From Liquidambar formosana (taxonomy: Eukaryota; Streptophyta; Magnoliopsida; Saxifragales; Altingiaceae), in NCBI GenBank assembly GCA_039720395.1, contig CM077820.1:49399425-49463424 (forward strand): a stretch of 64,000 nucleotides of DNA, read 5' to 3'. A program made the position numbers and the translations under genes. Positions within the stretch are counted from its first letter, which is position 1. Every line of letters starts with the position of its first letter. The notes beneath the pieces were generated by a model. That model saw only the letters and a list, made by a program, of their open reading frames with translations. It had not been told where the DNA came from and did no database searches. This document shows, in pieces, positions 44,680-55,620 of the stretch.

Positions 44680-45420
44680 CTTGTCCACCAAGAACACGGG
44701 TTGTTTCGTTGGAGTTCCAAGATGGTCCTTCCCACGCATTTCTTTGAAGCTACTCGATTCCAAAGCAAATATCTCCACGTTATCACTCTCACACACGTCC
44801 AATTTCTTGGAGGATGACCATTCTAAAATATGACTCCTTTGGCAAAAACTCTTGAGCAGCGGTAGATCTTCAAGAGTTAGAGAGGTTAGTTGAGGGAACA
44901 CTATCTTATCTGTTGCTTGTTCTTCTACTCCTTCCTCTTCAACAATTTCTTCCACCATCTCACACTTCTGTAATGACAATTTTTGGAGTTGCTTAAGACT
45001 TTTAACCATGGAAGTTGTAAAGATACTTCTCAAATTTCCACATTCGTAAACTTGTAGTGAACTTAGCTTTTGACAGAGAAAATTTGTTTGAGGATCCTTC
45101 TTCCATATCTGCTTCAACCCCGGGAGATTCTCTATAGCCAAATCTCTCAATTCCACATGCATTTCCTTGTCATTTAGCCCTCCAAGATCAAATATACATT
45201 CTAGTGAAGCACCACATCTGGATACACTCAGTCTCTCCATATTTTGAAGCCTCATCAGCATGTTGGATGGAATAATGTTCAATAGATGCTCACAACTTTC
45301 TACACCGAAGGATTTTAGTTCGCAAAAGGTACCGTCATTGACAAGGAGTTGGGAGGGCCATATCTCTTTCAAGGAATTAACATTATGAATAGATAATACC
45401 TCCAAATTGGGAAATGCAAC
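44680..45420 (-). CDS. NLR gene B, LRR exon 3 (module G)
   Basis: 741 bp, phase 0 at both ends (GTGCAG|GTTGCATTT ... GACAAG|GTACGA). VAFPNLEVLSIHNVNSLKE, CELKSFGVESCEHLLNIIPS, MERLSVSRCGASLECIFD, LRDLAIENLPGLKQIWKKDP, LSSLQVYECGNLRSIFTTS, LQKLSLQKCEMVEEIVEEEG, LTSLTLEDLPLLKSFCQRS, end QPVFLVDK. No stops or shifts. Tandem duplicate of exon 4. Confidence 0.88.
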
Positions 45421-46055
45421 CTGCACAATTGACCTCATTCTCTGTTAATATTGATATTCTGAATAATAACTAAACATAATAGAGGATACAACACCACAAT
45501 TGGCTTATATGTAAAGGCATCTTTGATTAAAACCGTAATTGGAGACACGTACTAAAATGGCAAAAATAAAAACAAGGGAACAAGGAAAGAAGAAACATGA
45601 ATTAGGACGTGTGCCCAAAGTTATACATGTAAAGTTATCTATTATTAGAACCTTGGATGCATGCACTAAAATGGCCGTGTAACCATATCAAATTTTGACA
45701 ATTAATTGGAACAGATGTAAAGTCATTATGAGTAGGGTGCAGGGTTTGGTACACTAAAACAAAGCAAATTATTCACACAAGGTGTGGGTTGAATCTTAAT
45801 CTACATAAAGTCGTCCTACATTTAATTTTTCATTTACTGATAATAAAAAAATAAAAAAATAAACAAAATTACAATGGCACGCTGGCTAGTGGCAAACCTA
45901 GTTTTCCTCTGCAATGTTTTTTTTCCCCCTCCAATAAGGTGAGGTGTGATTATTTTGATTCTTCTTAATGTCAATTTATTCACTTCTTCAAAAATCTTAC
46001 CACTTGATTACCATAATTTCATAGTATGAAAATCAGTGAAAGAAATGATGACCTT

Positions 46056-46166
46056 AAGACATTGGGACTAGCCTAGTGGTGAGCGAGGGTAGGGTAAAGG
46101 GTAGGAGTAAGATAAGTTAAAGGTTCGAACTCCTCCAATTGTACCCAAAAAAAAGGGAAAAGAAAA
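46056..46166 (+). mobile_element. tRNA-derived SINE with 13-bp target duplication
   Basis: Box A-like ACTAGCCTAGTGGTGAG (46068-46084), box B-like AGGTTCGAACTCC (46121-46133), short A/G-rich tail. Flanked by the perfect direct repeat aaatgatgacctt (46043-46055 and 46167-46179), the product of target-primed reverse transcription. 111 bp, complete. Confidence 0.9.
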
Positions 46167-46879
46167 AAATGATGACCTTTAGTAACATAGTTTTGATTTT
46201 ATCTTGTTACTATACTTCTAAAGAATATTTTGAACAAGTGCAAAGAAAAGATCATGAAGGGGGATTCAAAAAAAATGCCCATGTGTTAGAGTTACAGTTT
46301 TTCAAATATCTTTTAAGGTTTTCAAATATCTTTTAAGTACTAAGGCAACAACAACATATAGTACTTTTTTTCAAATTAATTCATGGCGAATATATTTACC
46401 GAATGTAAATAAAAAATAAAGAATGGGAAGAGAGAAGTTTCAGTAAGAAACAACTCAATCATGGATGTTAGATAATTAAAGAAGCTATTTCAGTAAGAAG
46501 TAGCGCTAGATTCCAAAAGCTGTCTCGGGGAGTTGACAAGGGAAGGCTGGGCTTTCCCTTCTGGTTGCTTCTATTGGGACCTGAGTGGGGTTTAAGGTTG
46601 GTTCTAAGGCTGCGTCTCTGGGAAGGGAAGGGTATAAGCATTTTGCTTAACATACTAATTTAGTGGTGGGTTTTGCACTGGTGCACCACTGATTATGCAA
46701 GGTACCCTTTGCTGAAAATCTTAATTAAATTAATACCCTTCTTTAATGTGTTCTTGACACAATGTAGGTAATTTGAAACCCTTTTGCTCCATACCAAAAA
46801 CAAAAAAAAAAGGGCCCTCGTGCTAGAGAAATTTGCGGAACTAATTTGTTTTTCCTTTTCTTTTTTTTTTCCAGGTCTT

Positions 46880-46915
46880 CCCCCCCCCCCCCCCCCCCCC
46901 CCCCTTTTTTTTTTT
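46880..46915. repeat. (C)25(T)11 homopolymer
   Basis: Twenty-five consecutive C then eleven T inside intron 2. Length is probably unreliable in any assembly. Confidence 0.9.
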
Positions 46916-46983
46916 CTCATAATAGAGTGTATGTAATTAATAGACGCACTAATGAAAGGAACCAACCAGCACATTGAAAGTAC

Positions 46984-48836
46984 CTTTTCATTAAAAAGTG
47001 GTATGGGAATATCATGCTCGCCCTCTGAAATGATCTCTCCGGAACCTGCATCAATTGTAGGAGTGTAATTGAGGGAAGGCCTTGTCATCCCTTTGGAGTA
47101 GAAGCTCGTGAGCTTTGGCAGACTCCATAGTGTCAATAAGCGTAATTGAGGGAAAATAAGCTCATCCATTGCTTCATTGTTGCCTTCTGATCCTTCTCTT
47201 CCCTCACCAACAATCTCATCCATGCTCTTGCATTCTGCGACTATTAGTGTTTTGAGTTGCAAAAGTCTTCTAGCTATGGATAACGAGAACAGATTTTTTA
47301 AACCACCACAACTTGCCACATTCACCGATATTAGGTTACTAAAACACTCCGGCGGAATTTGGCCCTGGCATATTTCTTTCAACTTAATCAGATTGCTAAG
47401 AAACAATGACTCCAAGTTAGGAAAGGCTTTGTTTGGTAACCATTCCATTGTGTTGATGACATATTCGATCTCACAACCTTTTTGGATATGGAGATGCTTC
47501 AACTGTGGAAAGCCTTCCCCATCTAAGTCGTAAAGAACACTTCTTATATCTTTTAATTCTTCCAAATAGAGATCCTCGGCTCCCTTCAACAATGATTGTA
47601 TTCCAAACACCTGCTGAATTCTTGCAATGGGTTTGAGTTTCAAGGTTCTTGTGGTTTTATACTCACCAGACCAATCCCAACCATCTCCTATAAATATTCT
47701 GTATCTCAGCAACTTTTCATAGCGCAAGCCTTTTGGCAGAATCATGGCATCTCTTATATGTATGTCTAAATTGACTAAGCTAGACAAGTGCTCTAACTCA
47801 GAAAGGCTAGCATTGCCATTAACCCCCCATCCAACAAAGCTCTCTTCCATATGCAAGTCTTCTAATCGAGAGAATCCTGCTATGACATTGGGTGGGATTA
47901 CTTTCAGTTTGGAGCAATTTCTCAAATCTAACATCCTTAGATGAGTCAATTGTCCAATTTCTCTTGGCAACTCTTCGATGTTAGAACTCGCAAAGCTAAG
48001 GACTTCCAGTTTCGTTAGTTCTCCAATTCTAGCTATGTCTCGTAACCTGCACTGATCCAGACACAATGTTTGAAGGTTTGAAAGGAGATAAAGTGACGAA
48101 GGTAGTGATGAAAAATGTATATTTGTCAAATTTAAAACTTTCAATTGTTTCATCCCTTCAAAAAAGTTGTCTGAGATTGCCAAAGAATGATCTTTGCTTA
48201 ACAACAAAAAGAACTTAAGTTCTGGACACTCCAATTCTTTGGGAAGCTCTTGAATATTGCTGTAAGGCAGTGAGATTGCAGGGCAATTTCTGAGTCTTTC
48301 CTCTGTCGCACATTCTTCCAATCGATCTTCATTCCGCACAATTAACATATTCTTATCCTTGGATGCGATAGATATACCAACATCACGAACAACATCATGA
48401 ACTCTGACGGATTCAGTAGTGTTTCCATCCAGCAGCAAACAAGAACCTTTGAGGTGAGCGACCAATGCATGTGCTCTGTCTCTTGATTTTTTCAAAGTGC
48501 CTTGAAATAAACCCAAACCCTTGCCATATTTTAAAAAGTCTTGGATTGAAATATTGTAATCTTCTGGAAGGAGACAACAAAGCAAGAATAATGACCTCAC
48601 TTCATTACTTTCCAAAAAATCGTAACTCAACTTGAGAGATGAGTAGAGTTTTGGATCTATTCCAACAATGTTTGTAGCGCCAGACGACTGTAGTTGCACC
48701 AAGGCATCCCTCCAAATAGAAGAATCCTTATTTTTTAATGCATTTGCAACTGCTTTAACTGCGAGTGGCAAACCAGCACATTCCTCAACTATCTCAGTGG
48801 CTATAGGTTTTAGTTCAGGAGCTTCGATGAGGTCAC
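46984..48836 (-). CDS. NLR gene B, exon 2 (NB-ARC end and LRR)
   Basis: 1,853 bp; acceptor TCTAACAG|GTGACC; split Gly codon joins exon 1 in frame. Continues NB-ARC: ECAGLPLAV (GLPL), LFLLCCLLPEDYNISIQDFL (RNBS-D), VRVHDVVRD (MHD position; the Met is replaced by Val). Then LRRs: ISLPYSNIQELPKELE, KVLNLTNIHFSSLPSSLY, LEVLSFASSNIEELPREIG, LRMLDLRNCSKLKVIPPNV, followed by At4g27190-type irregular repeats (CFSNLISVNVASCGGLKNLF, LKTLIVAECKSMDEIVGEG) and end PLFNEK|GTACTT. No stop or shift. The VHD in place of MHD is common in this clade. Confidence 0.93.
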
Positions 48837-51800
48837 CTGTTAGAAATAAGTCAAAGTCTCGGTAAATTTAGTTAGCATAAAATTAATGATAATAATGGTG
48901 ATAATAAAATATAAACAATTTAATTATGGCATGTTTGATCACCTAAATGAAAATTAAAACCATTTTGAATGGGACTATTTCAAATATTTTGAGTCATCAC
49001 CATAAATGATACTATATGGTCAATTTTAGAAATCCATGAAATGCATCTCTTTCGAATTTCCACTCATATATTTGTAATAATGATTGCCATTCTCTTGATT
49101 TTTCCCATTCTAAGATGATAGATTTAGTGGCAGAGCCAAAAATTTATCCTAATAGGGTCGATCTTTATTTACATTTTTTTCTTTCCAAAGTTTTGTTTAG
49201 TTGATAGTGTTTTATTAGAGCACACTTTCTGATGCATGTCCTTAATTTTGAGTTCAAAAATCTTACATTAATGTTTTAGGATTTCTTATAACTCTAGCAA
49301 GGCTTATATAAGAGTGTTGCTTCAGCCACATTACAGGGATCATCTAACATGGCAATGTACTAATAAAAAAAAAAAAACTCTGACGTGACAATGCGATGAG
49401 GCAAATGCCACGTCATAATGTTAACATGCCAGCAAAGAAGAATAAAAAAACTCAATTTCTTAACTCTGGGATGGTTTATATAATATTGACGTGGTACTTC
49501 TACATTAGACTGTTTACATAATATGATTAAAGATATTGTTCGGAAAGCATTTTCCTTAAAATACATCATTACATATTTTCAAAAAGCTCACAAAATGCTG
49601 TACCACTTAGTTCAGAAGTTTCAATGGAATCACCTGTTGGAAATAAGAGTGGGAATTTTTCATAAATGTAGGAAACAACAAAACAATTATAATAATAATA
49701 ATAAACAACAAAGATAATTAAATTTATCTTTTTTCCATAAATATATATAGGAAACAACAAAACAATAACAATAATAATAATAAACAACAAAGATAATATA
49801 GGGAACATTGTTTAAGGATAAGCCCCTCATTTCTATTCCATAGGCAGAACACCTTTTTATGCAATACGAAGTTTTAAATACAGGCCTATTATAAGACAGC
49901 CACATGTTCTTAGTAAATCGATTCAAAACATGAGGGTTTGACTAAAAGGACCAACTACCTTCATAATTAAATTTATTTCTAAAAATCTTTAAATGATAAT
50001 TTATTTCATTTTTTTAAAAAAAATTTAAATTCAACCCCTTTTAAAGAGATTATATAATTTCCTTAGCCAAGAGAGTTCACTAGAATTATCATCTATTTAC
50101 TTCAATAGTGGAACAATCAAATTCTTATATTCTACAAATTCAATACAAAACTTCATCAAAAATTGTTTATTAAACCACCTTGCAACAATAGAAGTAATTT
50201 TGTTTCATTTTATTAGTTAGAGTTTCAAAGATTTAAAAATAAAAAATTTATTTGAAGTTTTATATTTTTCTAAGTAGTTACTCGATCTGTTTCAAATTCA
50301 ACGTCGTCTATAAATTCATAAAAAGAATATACTTCCAAAACAAGATCTAAGAAAATTTCTCCCCGGGAGGGTAACTACAAATGCTTTATAAAAATTCAGA
50401 CCTAAATTTTGAGTTCAAAAATATTACATTGAATTTATAGAATAAAAGAATTACAAATTTTCTATCATTTAGGATTTTTTATGACTCTAGCAAAGTTTAT
50501 ATAAGAGCGTTGCTAGCCAGACTGCTACTTCAACCATATTACACAGATCATCTAACATGGCAATATGATGTAACAAAGGCCACGTCATAATGTTAACACG
50601 TCAGCCATAAAAGAAAAAAAAATTCATAACAAAGCAAACTCAATTTCTTATATCTCTGGGAAGGTTTATATAAAGATTTCATGTTTTAATTTTACTTTTC
50701 TTCTTTTTACTAATGTGTCAATATATTAATGTGGTATCGCCACATTACATATTGTCAAAAAGGTCACAAAAAATTTATTATATATATAAGTTGAACTATT
50801 TTATCAAAAGTTTCAGATCTACCAACCGAGATTGAATCCCCATAAATCTTTAAGATATCGGTAGACTAAAAAATCTCAAATTTGTTTATTTATCATTTAT
50901 CCTTCTACTGGTAAAAGACTAAGAAATTCAAATATTCTCAAGACAACTTCTATAGCTCAAAAAGGGAAAGAGATTCTCTCCATTTAAAAGCTGGATTGTT
51001 CAAATCATAAGGGATCCACCAAAACATGTGGGACTCATATGATATGAACGGTTCAGATTTCAATGGACCATCCATTGGAAAGGAAAAGATCCTTGCTCCT
51101 CATGGAGAGCATCCATTTTATTACAACATCAAATATATAAATTTCATCGGATAACGTAATATATTAATATGTAACAAAGGTATATATACCAAAGAAAAAA
51201 AAATTATTATTTTTACTTTCTCATTAGAATCATCATTGAAGGTTTGGGCCAGCCCTATTCGGCAAGAGCTGAGTTTTTTTTTAGTACATTTTTGGCAGAA
51301 TAAGATGTCCCCAATTAATTTTAGTTGACAGAATAACAACAGCAATAATATTAATTAATTGATTAACAAATATAATAATTTAGTCAGATAATTAGAGTTC
51401 AGAAAAGCTTGTTTCCTAGACGAGGGACGTGTCTTGAACTGTCCTCGCAAAAGATGCACTCCTTTCTAAACTTTGATTGCTTGACGGTCCTCCCTCAAAA
51501 TATTATGATCCTTTAGGAAGCCTCATATGCAGTTAAGACTTTCCCAAAAATCTTGTCCCTGTGCTCAAAATCATTCAAAGCATATCTCACAAAAATCTCC
51601 AAATCATTCAAAGTATATCTCTCAAAAACTAGCTTAAAATTATATTAAGGCGAAGGAAGAAAGAGACTGAGCTGTATTTTTCTTCAACCTTTTTCCTCCT
51701 CTCCGATCCTAATGAAACCAGGTACAACTAGGGCTTATAGTGAGATCTTTGAGTGTAACTCTTCTAGTCTTATTTATAATTAAAAGGCCCATCGAACACG

Positions 51801-51924
51801 GTGTAACCATTTTAATCGTCTAATAATGGTAAAAAAAAAAAAAAAAAAATACATAACCATAAATATTAAAATTAAATGAATAATAAAAGGAATAAATTAA
51901 TTAAAATAAAAAATATAACATCAC
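48837..51924 (-). other. Intron 1 of NLR gene B
   Basis: 3,088 bp between the P-loop exon and the GLPL exon. Contains a second copy of the exon 2 start (49569-49633), an internal duplication (about 49250-49560 against 50460-50760: tcatctaacatggcaat, ccacgtcataatgttaaca) and a short tandem duplication at 49672-49800 (ggaaacaacaaaacaat). Confidence 0.7.
49569..49633 (-). pseudogene. Relic or alternative copy of the start of NLR exon 2
   Basis: TTATTTCCAACAG|GTGATTCCATTGAA resembles TTATTTCTAACAG|GTGACCTCATCGAA at 48836. It reads GDSIETSELSGTAFCELFEN and stops at TAA 49569. Acceptor and phase are intact, so splicing of exon 1 to it would end the protein about 22 residues after the RNBS-B region of NB-ARC. 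It may be only a duplicated scrap. Confidence 0.6.
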
Positions 51925-52999
51925 CTGCCGTCTTCTTAAACAAATCCCATGCTTCTTTTTCAGATAACACTCCAATGCTGAAATCTTGTTGAGTATCCAT
52001 CTCATTAGATAATACAAGTCGATTTCTAGACGTCATCACTATTTTACATCTGATGTGATTCCCTCCGAAAGGAATTCCAACTTCCGCCAAGTCAAGTTTT
52101 TCCCAAATGTCGTCTAAAATAACAAGGATGCTCTTCTTCTCATCCACCAGTAATTCCTTTAGTTTCTCACACAGCCGACCTGCCCTTCCAGATTCAGTCT
52201 CTTCCTTAAGTGTCAAATTTAACTTGTCAGCAATTTCTCCCTGAATTTTTCTTACATTCGGAGGTTGGGATACAATTGTCATTACAACCTTATCAAATAA
52301 CTTGTCTTCCTCACATTTTCTCGCAATTTCTTTTACTAGCACGGTTTTCCCCGTACCCCCCATCCCATATACCCCAATCAGATTGACATTGGCATCACTT
52401 AGTGCCTTCATAATTTTCTTCAAAGTTGGCATTCTTGATTCAAAAGCTTCATAACCTTCTACAGATGGGATCCTTATCCTTCGTGGAGGGGCAGAAGAAG
52501 ACAATTGATTACCTTCTTGGATTTTAGGTACAATTTCTGCTGCTGTTTGCTTCGCTTTCTTGCTTTTCTGGTACCATGACTTCAAATTAAGCCATGCACA
52601 CAATCGATTGAAAAATCCCTCATTTTCTTTCTTTTCGTCTTCCAGAAATTTCAGGGCGTTTTTAATGATCTCATCCACACTCGTCAGCCACTCTTGAACA
52701 TTAAGTTCGATTTCACCAGCATTTGTCCAAGCAGCTTTAATGGGTTCACTCACTTTCTGCAGCTCGTCAACTTCTTCACTAAGTTTCTTAATATTGCTAT
52801 GGTAGTAAAACATCTCACGTCCAATTGGATCGAGCAAGTACGGAGCAACTGCAGCAAAAAGACCAACCAATATCGGAGCAACTTTACCAACCCACTCCGG
52901 AGCAACCTTACCAACCAAGTACGGAGCAACTATACCAACAATTAGATTAACCAAGTACAAAGTAACTGCACCAACAATCAAAGTAATAACGTCCGCCAT
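51925..52999 (-). CDS. NLR gene B, exon 1 (CC-NBS)
   Basis: CC-NBS half of an RPS2/RPS5-like resistance protein. ATG at 52999 (GTGATGGCGGA, as in gene A; the GTG three bases upstream is not a start). Residues 1-62 are an expanded hydrophobic N-terminus made of VGKVAPxL-type units; CC about 63-160 with WLTSVDEI (104-111); GYEAFESR (182-189); P-loop GMGGTGKT (212-219); RNBS-A FDKVVMTIVSQ (235-245); kinase-2 ILVILDDIWEKLDL (291-304); RNBS-B KIVMTSRN (319-326). Ends KKTAG, donor GGCAG|GTGATG. Nearly identical to gene A across the NBS, but lacks the Lys/Glu insertion. No disruption. Confidence 0.95.
52855..52990 (-). repeat. 24-bp coding repeat in the N-terminus of gene B
   Basis: Units VGIVAPYL, VGKVAPEW, VGKVAPIL, and VGLFAAVAPYLL, each from a 24-bp DNA unit (plus-strand core accaac.a...cggagcaac), preceded by a 12-residue relative pair (LIVGAVTLYLVN / LIVGIVAPYLVG). 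Gene A has a single VVPYLVAP at this place, so the array expanded in gene B. Confidence 0.85.
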
Positions 53000-53462
53000 C
53001 ACCTGCAGATCAATTTAATGCCAAAAACGAATATGAGAATCATCACTCATAATAAATGCAGGACTTGAATTTAAGGTCTTGAAAACTGTTGGCAAATCAC
53101 ATAATCAAGTTTGATGATCAGTTACTTTTTATTTTTTAATTTATTGGGTAAGCCAATCCTTGATGGAGTATTATTCTCTTCGGATCCATTTGCTATATCA
53201 GGGCACCCTCGTCCCTCTAGGCGCGAGTTCTCCCATTTTTCAATTATTTCGGAAATTAGGTGTAATCCAAGACGTGCGCCACATAATTAAATTTAGGAAA
53301 ATACTTGGCTCCTCGCAGTTAGGAAAATACTTGGCTCCTCACAATGGAAGAGCAACTGCTCCTCCCTCCCACTCATATTATGGCATGTATATATCAAACG
53401 AATGAAAATTAATTATGTACATGTATCTCTATGTTATGTTATTATAGACATACATCTATGTG

Positions 53463-53474
<12 letters not shown>

Positions 53475-53502
<28 letters not shown>
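53475..53502. repeat. (TG)14 microsatellite
   Basis: Uninterrupted TG dinucleotides following a short TA run. Confidence 0.95.
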
Positions 53503-53505
<3 letters not shown>

Positions 53506-53964
53506 ATGTATCAAATGAATATGATTATATGTCTATATATTTGTATTCAAGTGTCTACGTATCTGTATTCACATATCCATATTTTTTAAAATTAATTATT
53601 ACATGTGACGTAATATGAGTGGGAGGAATGAGGAGTTACTCCTTCAGTGTGAAGAGCCAATTATTGTCCTTAAATTTATATATTGAGTCTATTCTAGTGG
53701 TATAAATGTAGTTAACAAATAGTGTATTATTATTATTTTTTTAATTTTTAATATTCTTTTTTTTGGTGTGTGGCTCCTTTCTCCTGAGTCCTAGTCGAGT
53801 AACAAGTGACTATTGATACAAGTTCCAAAAATAATCAAGACTTAAAATGGGATCCATTTTATTTTCCATCAATAAAATAAATATTTTTCATGCTCCACTG
53901 TGAGTTATATCGGGAAGTTCCTCTATCTAGTTCTCGTCCCATATGTACTGGGCAACTATAGGAC

Positions 53965-54065
53965 ATAAGTCGATAGGGGTGGCCTTGAAGAAGAGTGGCT
54001 AGAGTTAAACCCAAGACCTCTTATTTGGAAAGAGACTCTTGGATTACTTGGTCCACCCTAAAGAT
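53965..54065 (-). mobile_element. SINE-like repeat, family 2
   Basis: Minus strand: GTGGACCAAGTAATCCAAGAG and GGTCTTGGGTTTAACTC correspond to box A and box B; shares ggccttgaagaagagtgg with 4425 and 11605. Confidence 0.5.
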
Positions 54066-54234
54066 TAGGCGAGCCTCTAGGAACGAATATGAGAATCAAA
54101 ACTGTATGCCAATGAATACAAGACTAAACAGTAGATGGTATGATGAGAAGTATAGACTAAACGAGGAGAGAGAGAGAGAGAGCACAATCTATAAACATCT
54201 AAGAAATATTTATATTTTGACAAGATCCAAATCA

Positions 54235-54522
54235 CTTTTACCTTTTTCTCTCTATATTACCTTTATCAATATCAAATAAACTTTTATATTTTCCATTTAC
54301 AAATCTTAAATCTAATTATAGAGTGATTCAGATTTGATGAAAATAAATATAAAGATTTATTAGATGTTGATAAAGGTAAAATAAGTTTTCAAATCCATAA
54401 AAAGGACAAAGTAGAGATGGTACAAAAAATTCTGACCGCGGACTCCAAATTACAACTCAACTAATAATTCGGATACTAAATTGATGTAATTTAAATTTTG
54501 GACCCTAAAATACAATTTACCC
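54235..54522. mobile_element. Truncated relative of the 39646 MULE element
   Basis: Matches the right half of 39646-40190 (tatattttccatttacaaa, caactcaactaataattc, ggaccctaaaatacaattta) and ends at the same terminal TTTACCC; the left arm is missing. Confidence 0.75.
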
Positions 54523-55234
54523 TTATTTGATTCTATCTTAACTACCCTGCAGCCTCTGGTTACTCATTGACCAAATAAATAACAATTCTCTCACATCACT
54601 CTTAAACACACACACGCACAACGCCAGACACCTATCACTCTGTGGTTTAGTCCTCTCCTAAAAGTCTAAAACTACATAAAACACCGATCTCACTGATCTC
54701 ACCTACCTCCCTCTCCATAATCTGTTAACCTTGGATAATAATCCCCCAGATATCAAATCATTGGGTTCCAAACAGTTACCCTTTGAGTCGCTCCAAACTG
54801 ACCGCTCATTGCGCTGTCCTGGTTGAGTTAATCATTATGTCCTTGATAACAAGATAGAACTATAGAAGGAAGAAGCCCTATGTGTTGTGGGTGCTATTGA
54901 CAGTGAGTGGATGAATGGTGAATCCACCTACACCAGACAACTTTTCCTATTCAGAGAGAAGACAAAAAGCAGACAAGCCAACTATTTGCTACACTAAAAT
55001 ATTTTTATATAATAAGCCCTTTTTAAAATATTTTATTTAAAAAAAAAAATTGGAGTAAGAAGGCAGGAGTCTTGTGGGTGTAATCCATATTCCAGAGTCC
55101 ACCGACGAACCAATTAAAATTCAACAACTTGCTATACACGGAAGTATGCAACAAAAATAACAGTCACTCTGTCAGAGTGCAACTAGAATTAACCGTGACA
55201 ATTGAAATCAAGGAAAGGTTTTTTGCAAGCTTAC

Positions 55235-55620
55235 CTTTCTTAGCTATCAAAGGAACAGAGTTCTTGTTTTTCTTCCCCAGTAGATCACTGCAAGAAATGA
55301 ATGTGAAGAGTATACCGTAGCTGTGGATGGCAAAATGAGGAGTATAGGGAGTAAGGAGAGAGAGAACAAACGTCTTGTGTCACCTTCGAGATTGTGGAGG
55401 GAGATGCTATGAATATGGAGCTCGCATAACAGTAAGTCAATATCTGGACAAAACCACAGGATATTCAAGTTTGATAATTTATTGACAGTAAATTTTTCTT
55501 GGTAACCTTCATTACAGATTTACAGTTTTATTGAATCATTCATTTTTCTACAAAATATCATACCACCGGGTCCCAATGCATTAGACTCTTCAGTATCAAA
55601 AGAAAAGTTAGGATAAGATA
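55235..55620 (-). promoter_or_regulatory. Leader exon and promoter region of NLR gene B (L4)
   Basis: Minus-strand leader ending TTTGATAGCTAAGAAAG|GTAAGC; shares the leader tract (TTTTGCCATCCACAGCTAC) with L1-L3 and L5, and the upstream segment at 55540-55620 matches 1680-1760 (tttttctac.aa.atat, gggtcccaat). Transcription start not defined. Confidence 0.6.

Larger units (their letters stand above)
45421..46983 (-). other. Intron 2 of NLR gene B
   Basis: Non-coding; contains the SINE at 46056-46166 and the C25/T11 homopolymer at 46880-46915. Frames reading into it from exon 2 become poly-Gly over the C-run. Confidence 0.6.
53003..55234 (-). other. Leader intron of NLR gene B
   Basis: Acceptor CTGCAG next to the ATG exon, donor AAG|GTAAGC at 55234-55235; 2.2 kb. 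Holds a (TG)14 run (53475-53502), a SINE-like copy (53970-54065), a truncated MULE copy (54235-54522) and one copy of the right-end repeat family (about 54880-55150). Confidence 0.55.

Noticed and set aside
46693..46983. C-terminal extension of NLR exon 2 with a Gly run and Lys-rich tail
   Set aside because: It lies beyond a good donor (AAAAG|GTACTT) in the same phase as the other LRR exons; the Gly run is the C25 homopolymer in the intron.
53000..53002. GTG as start of NLR gene B one codon upstream of ATG
   Set aside because: Nuclear genes start at ATG; gene A uses the same ATG context and the GTG belongs to the short untranslated part after the acceptor.
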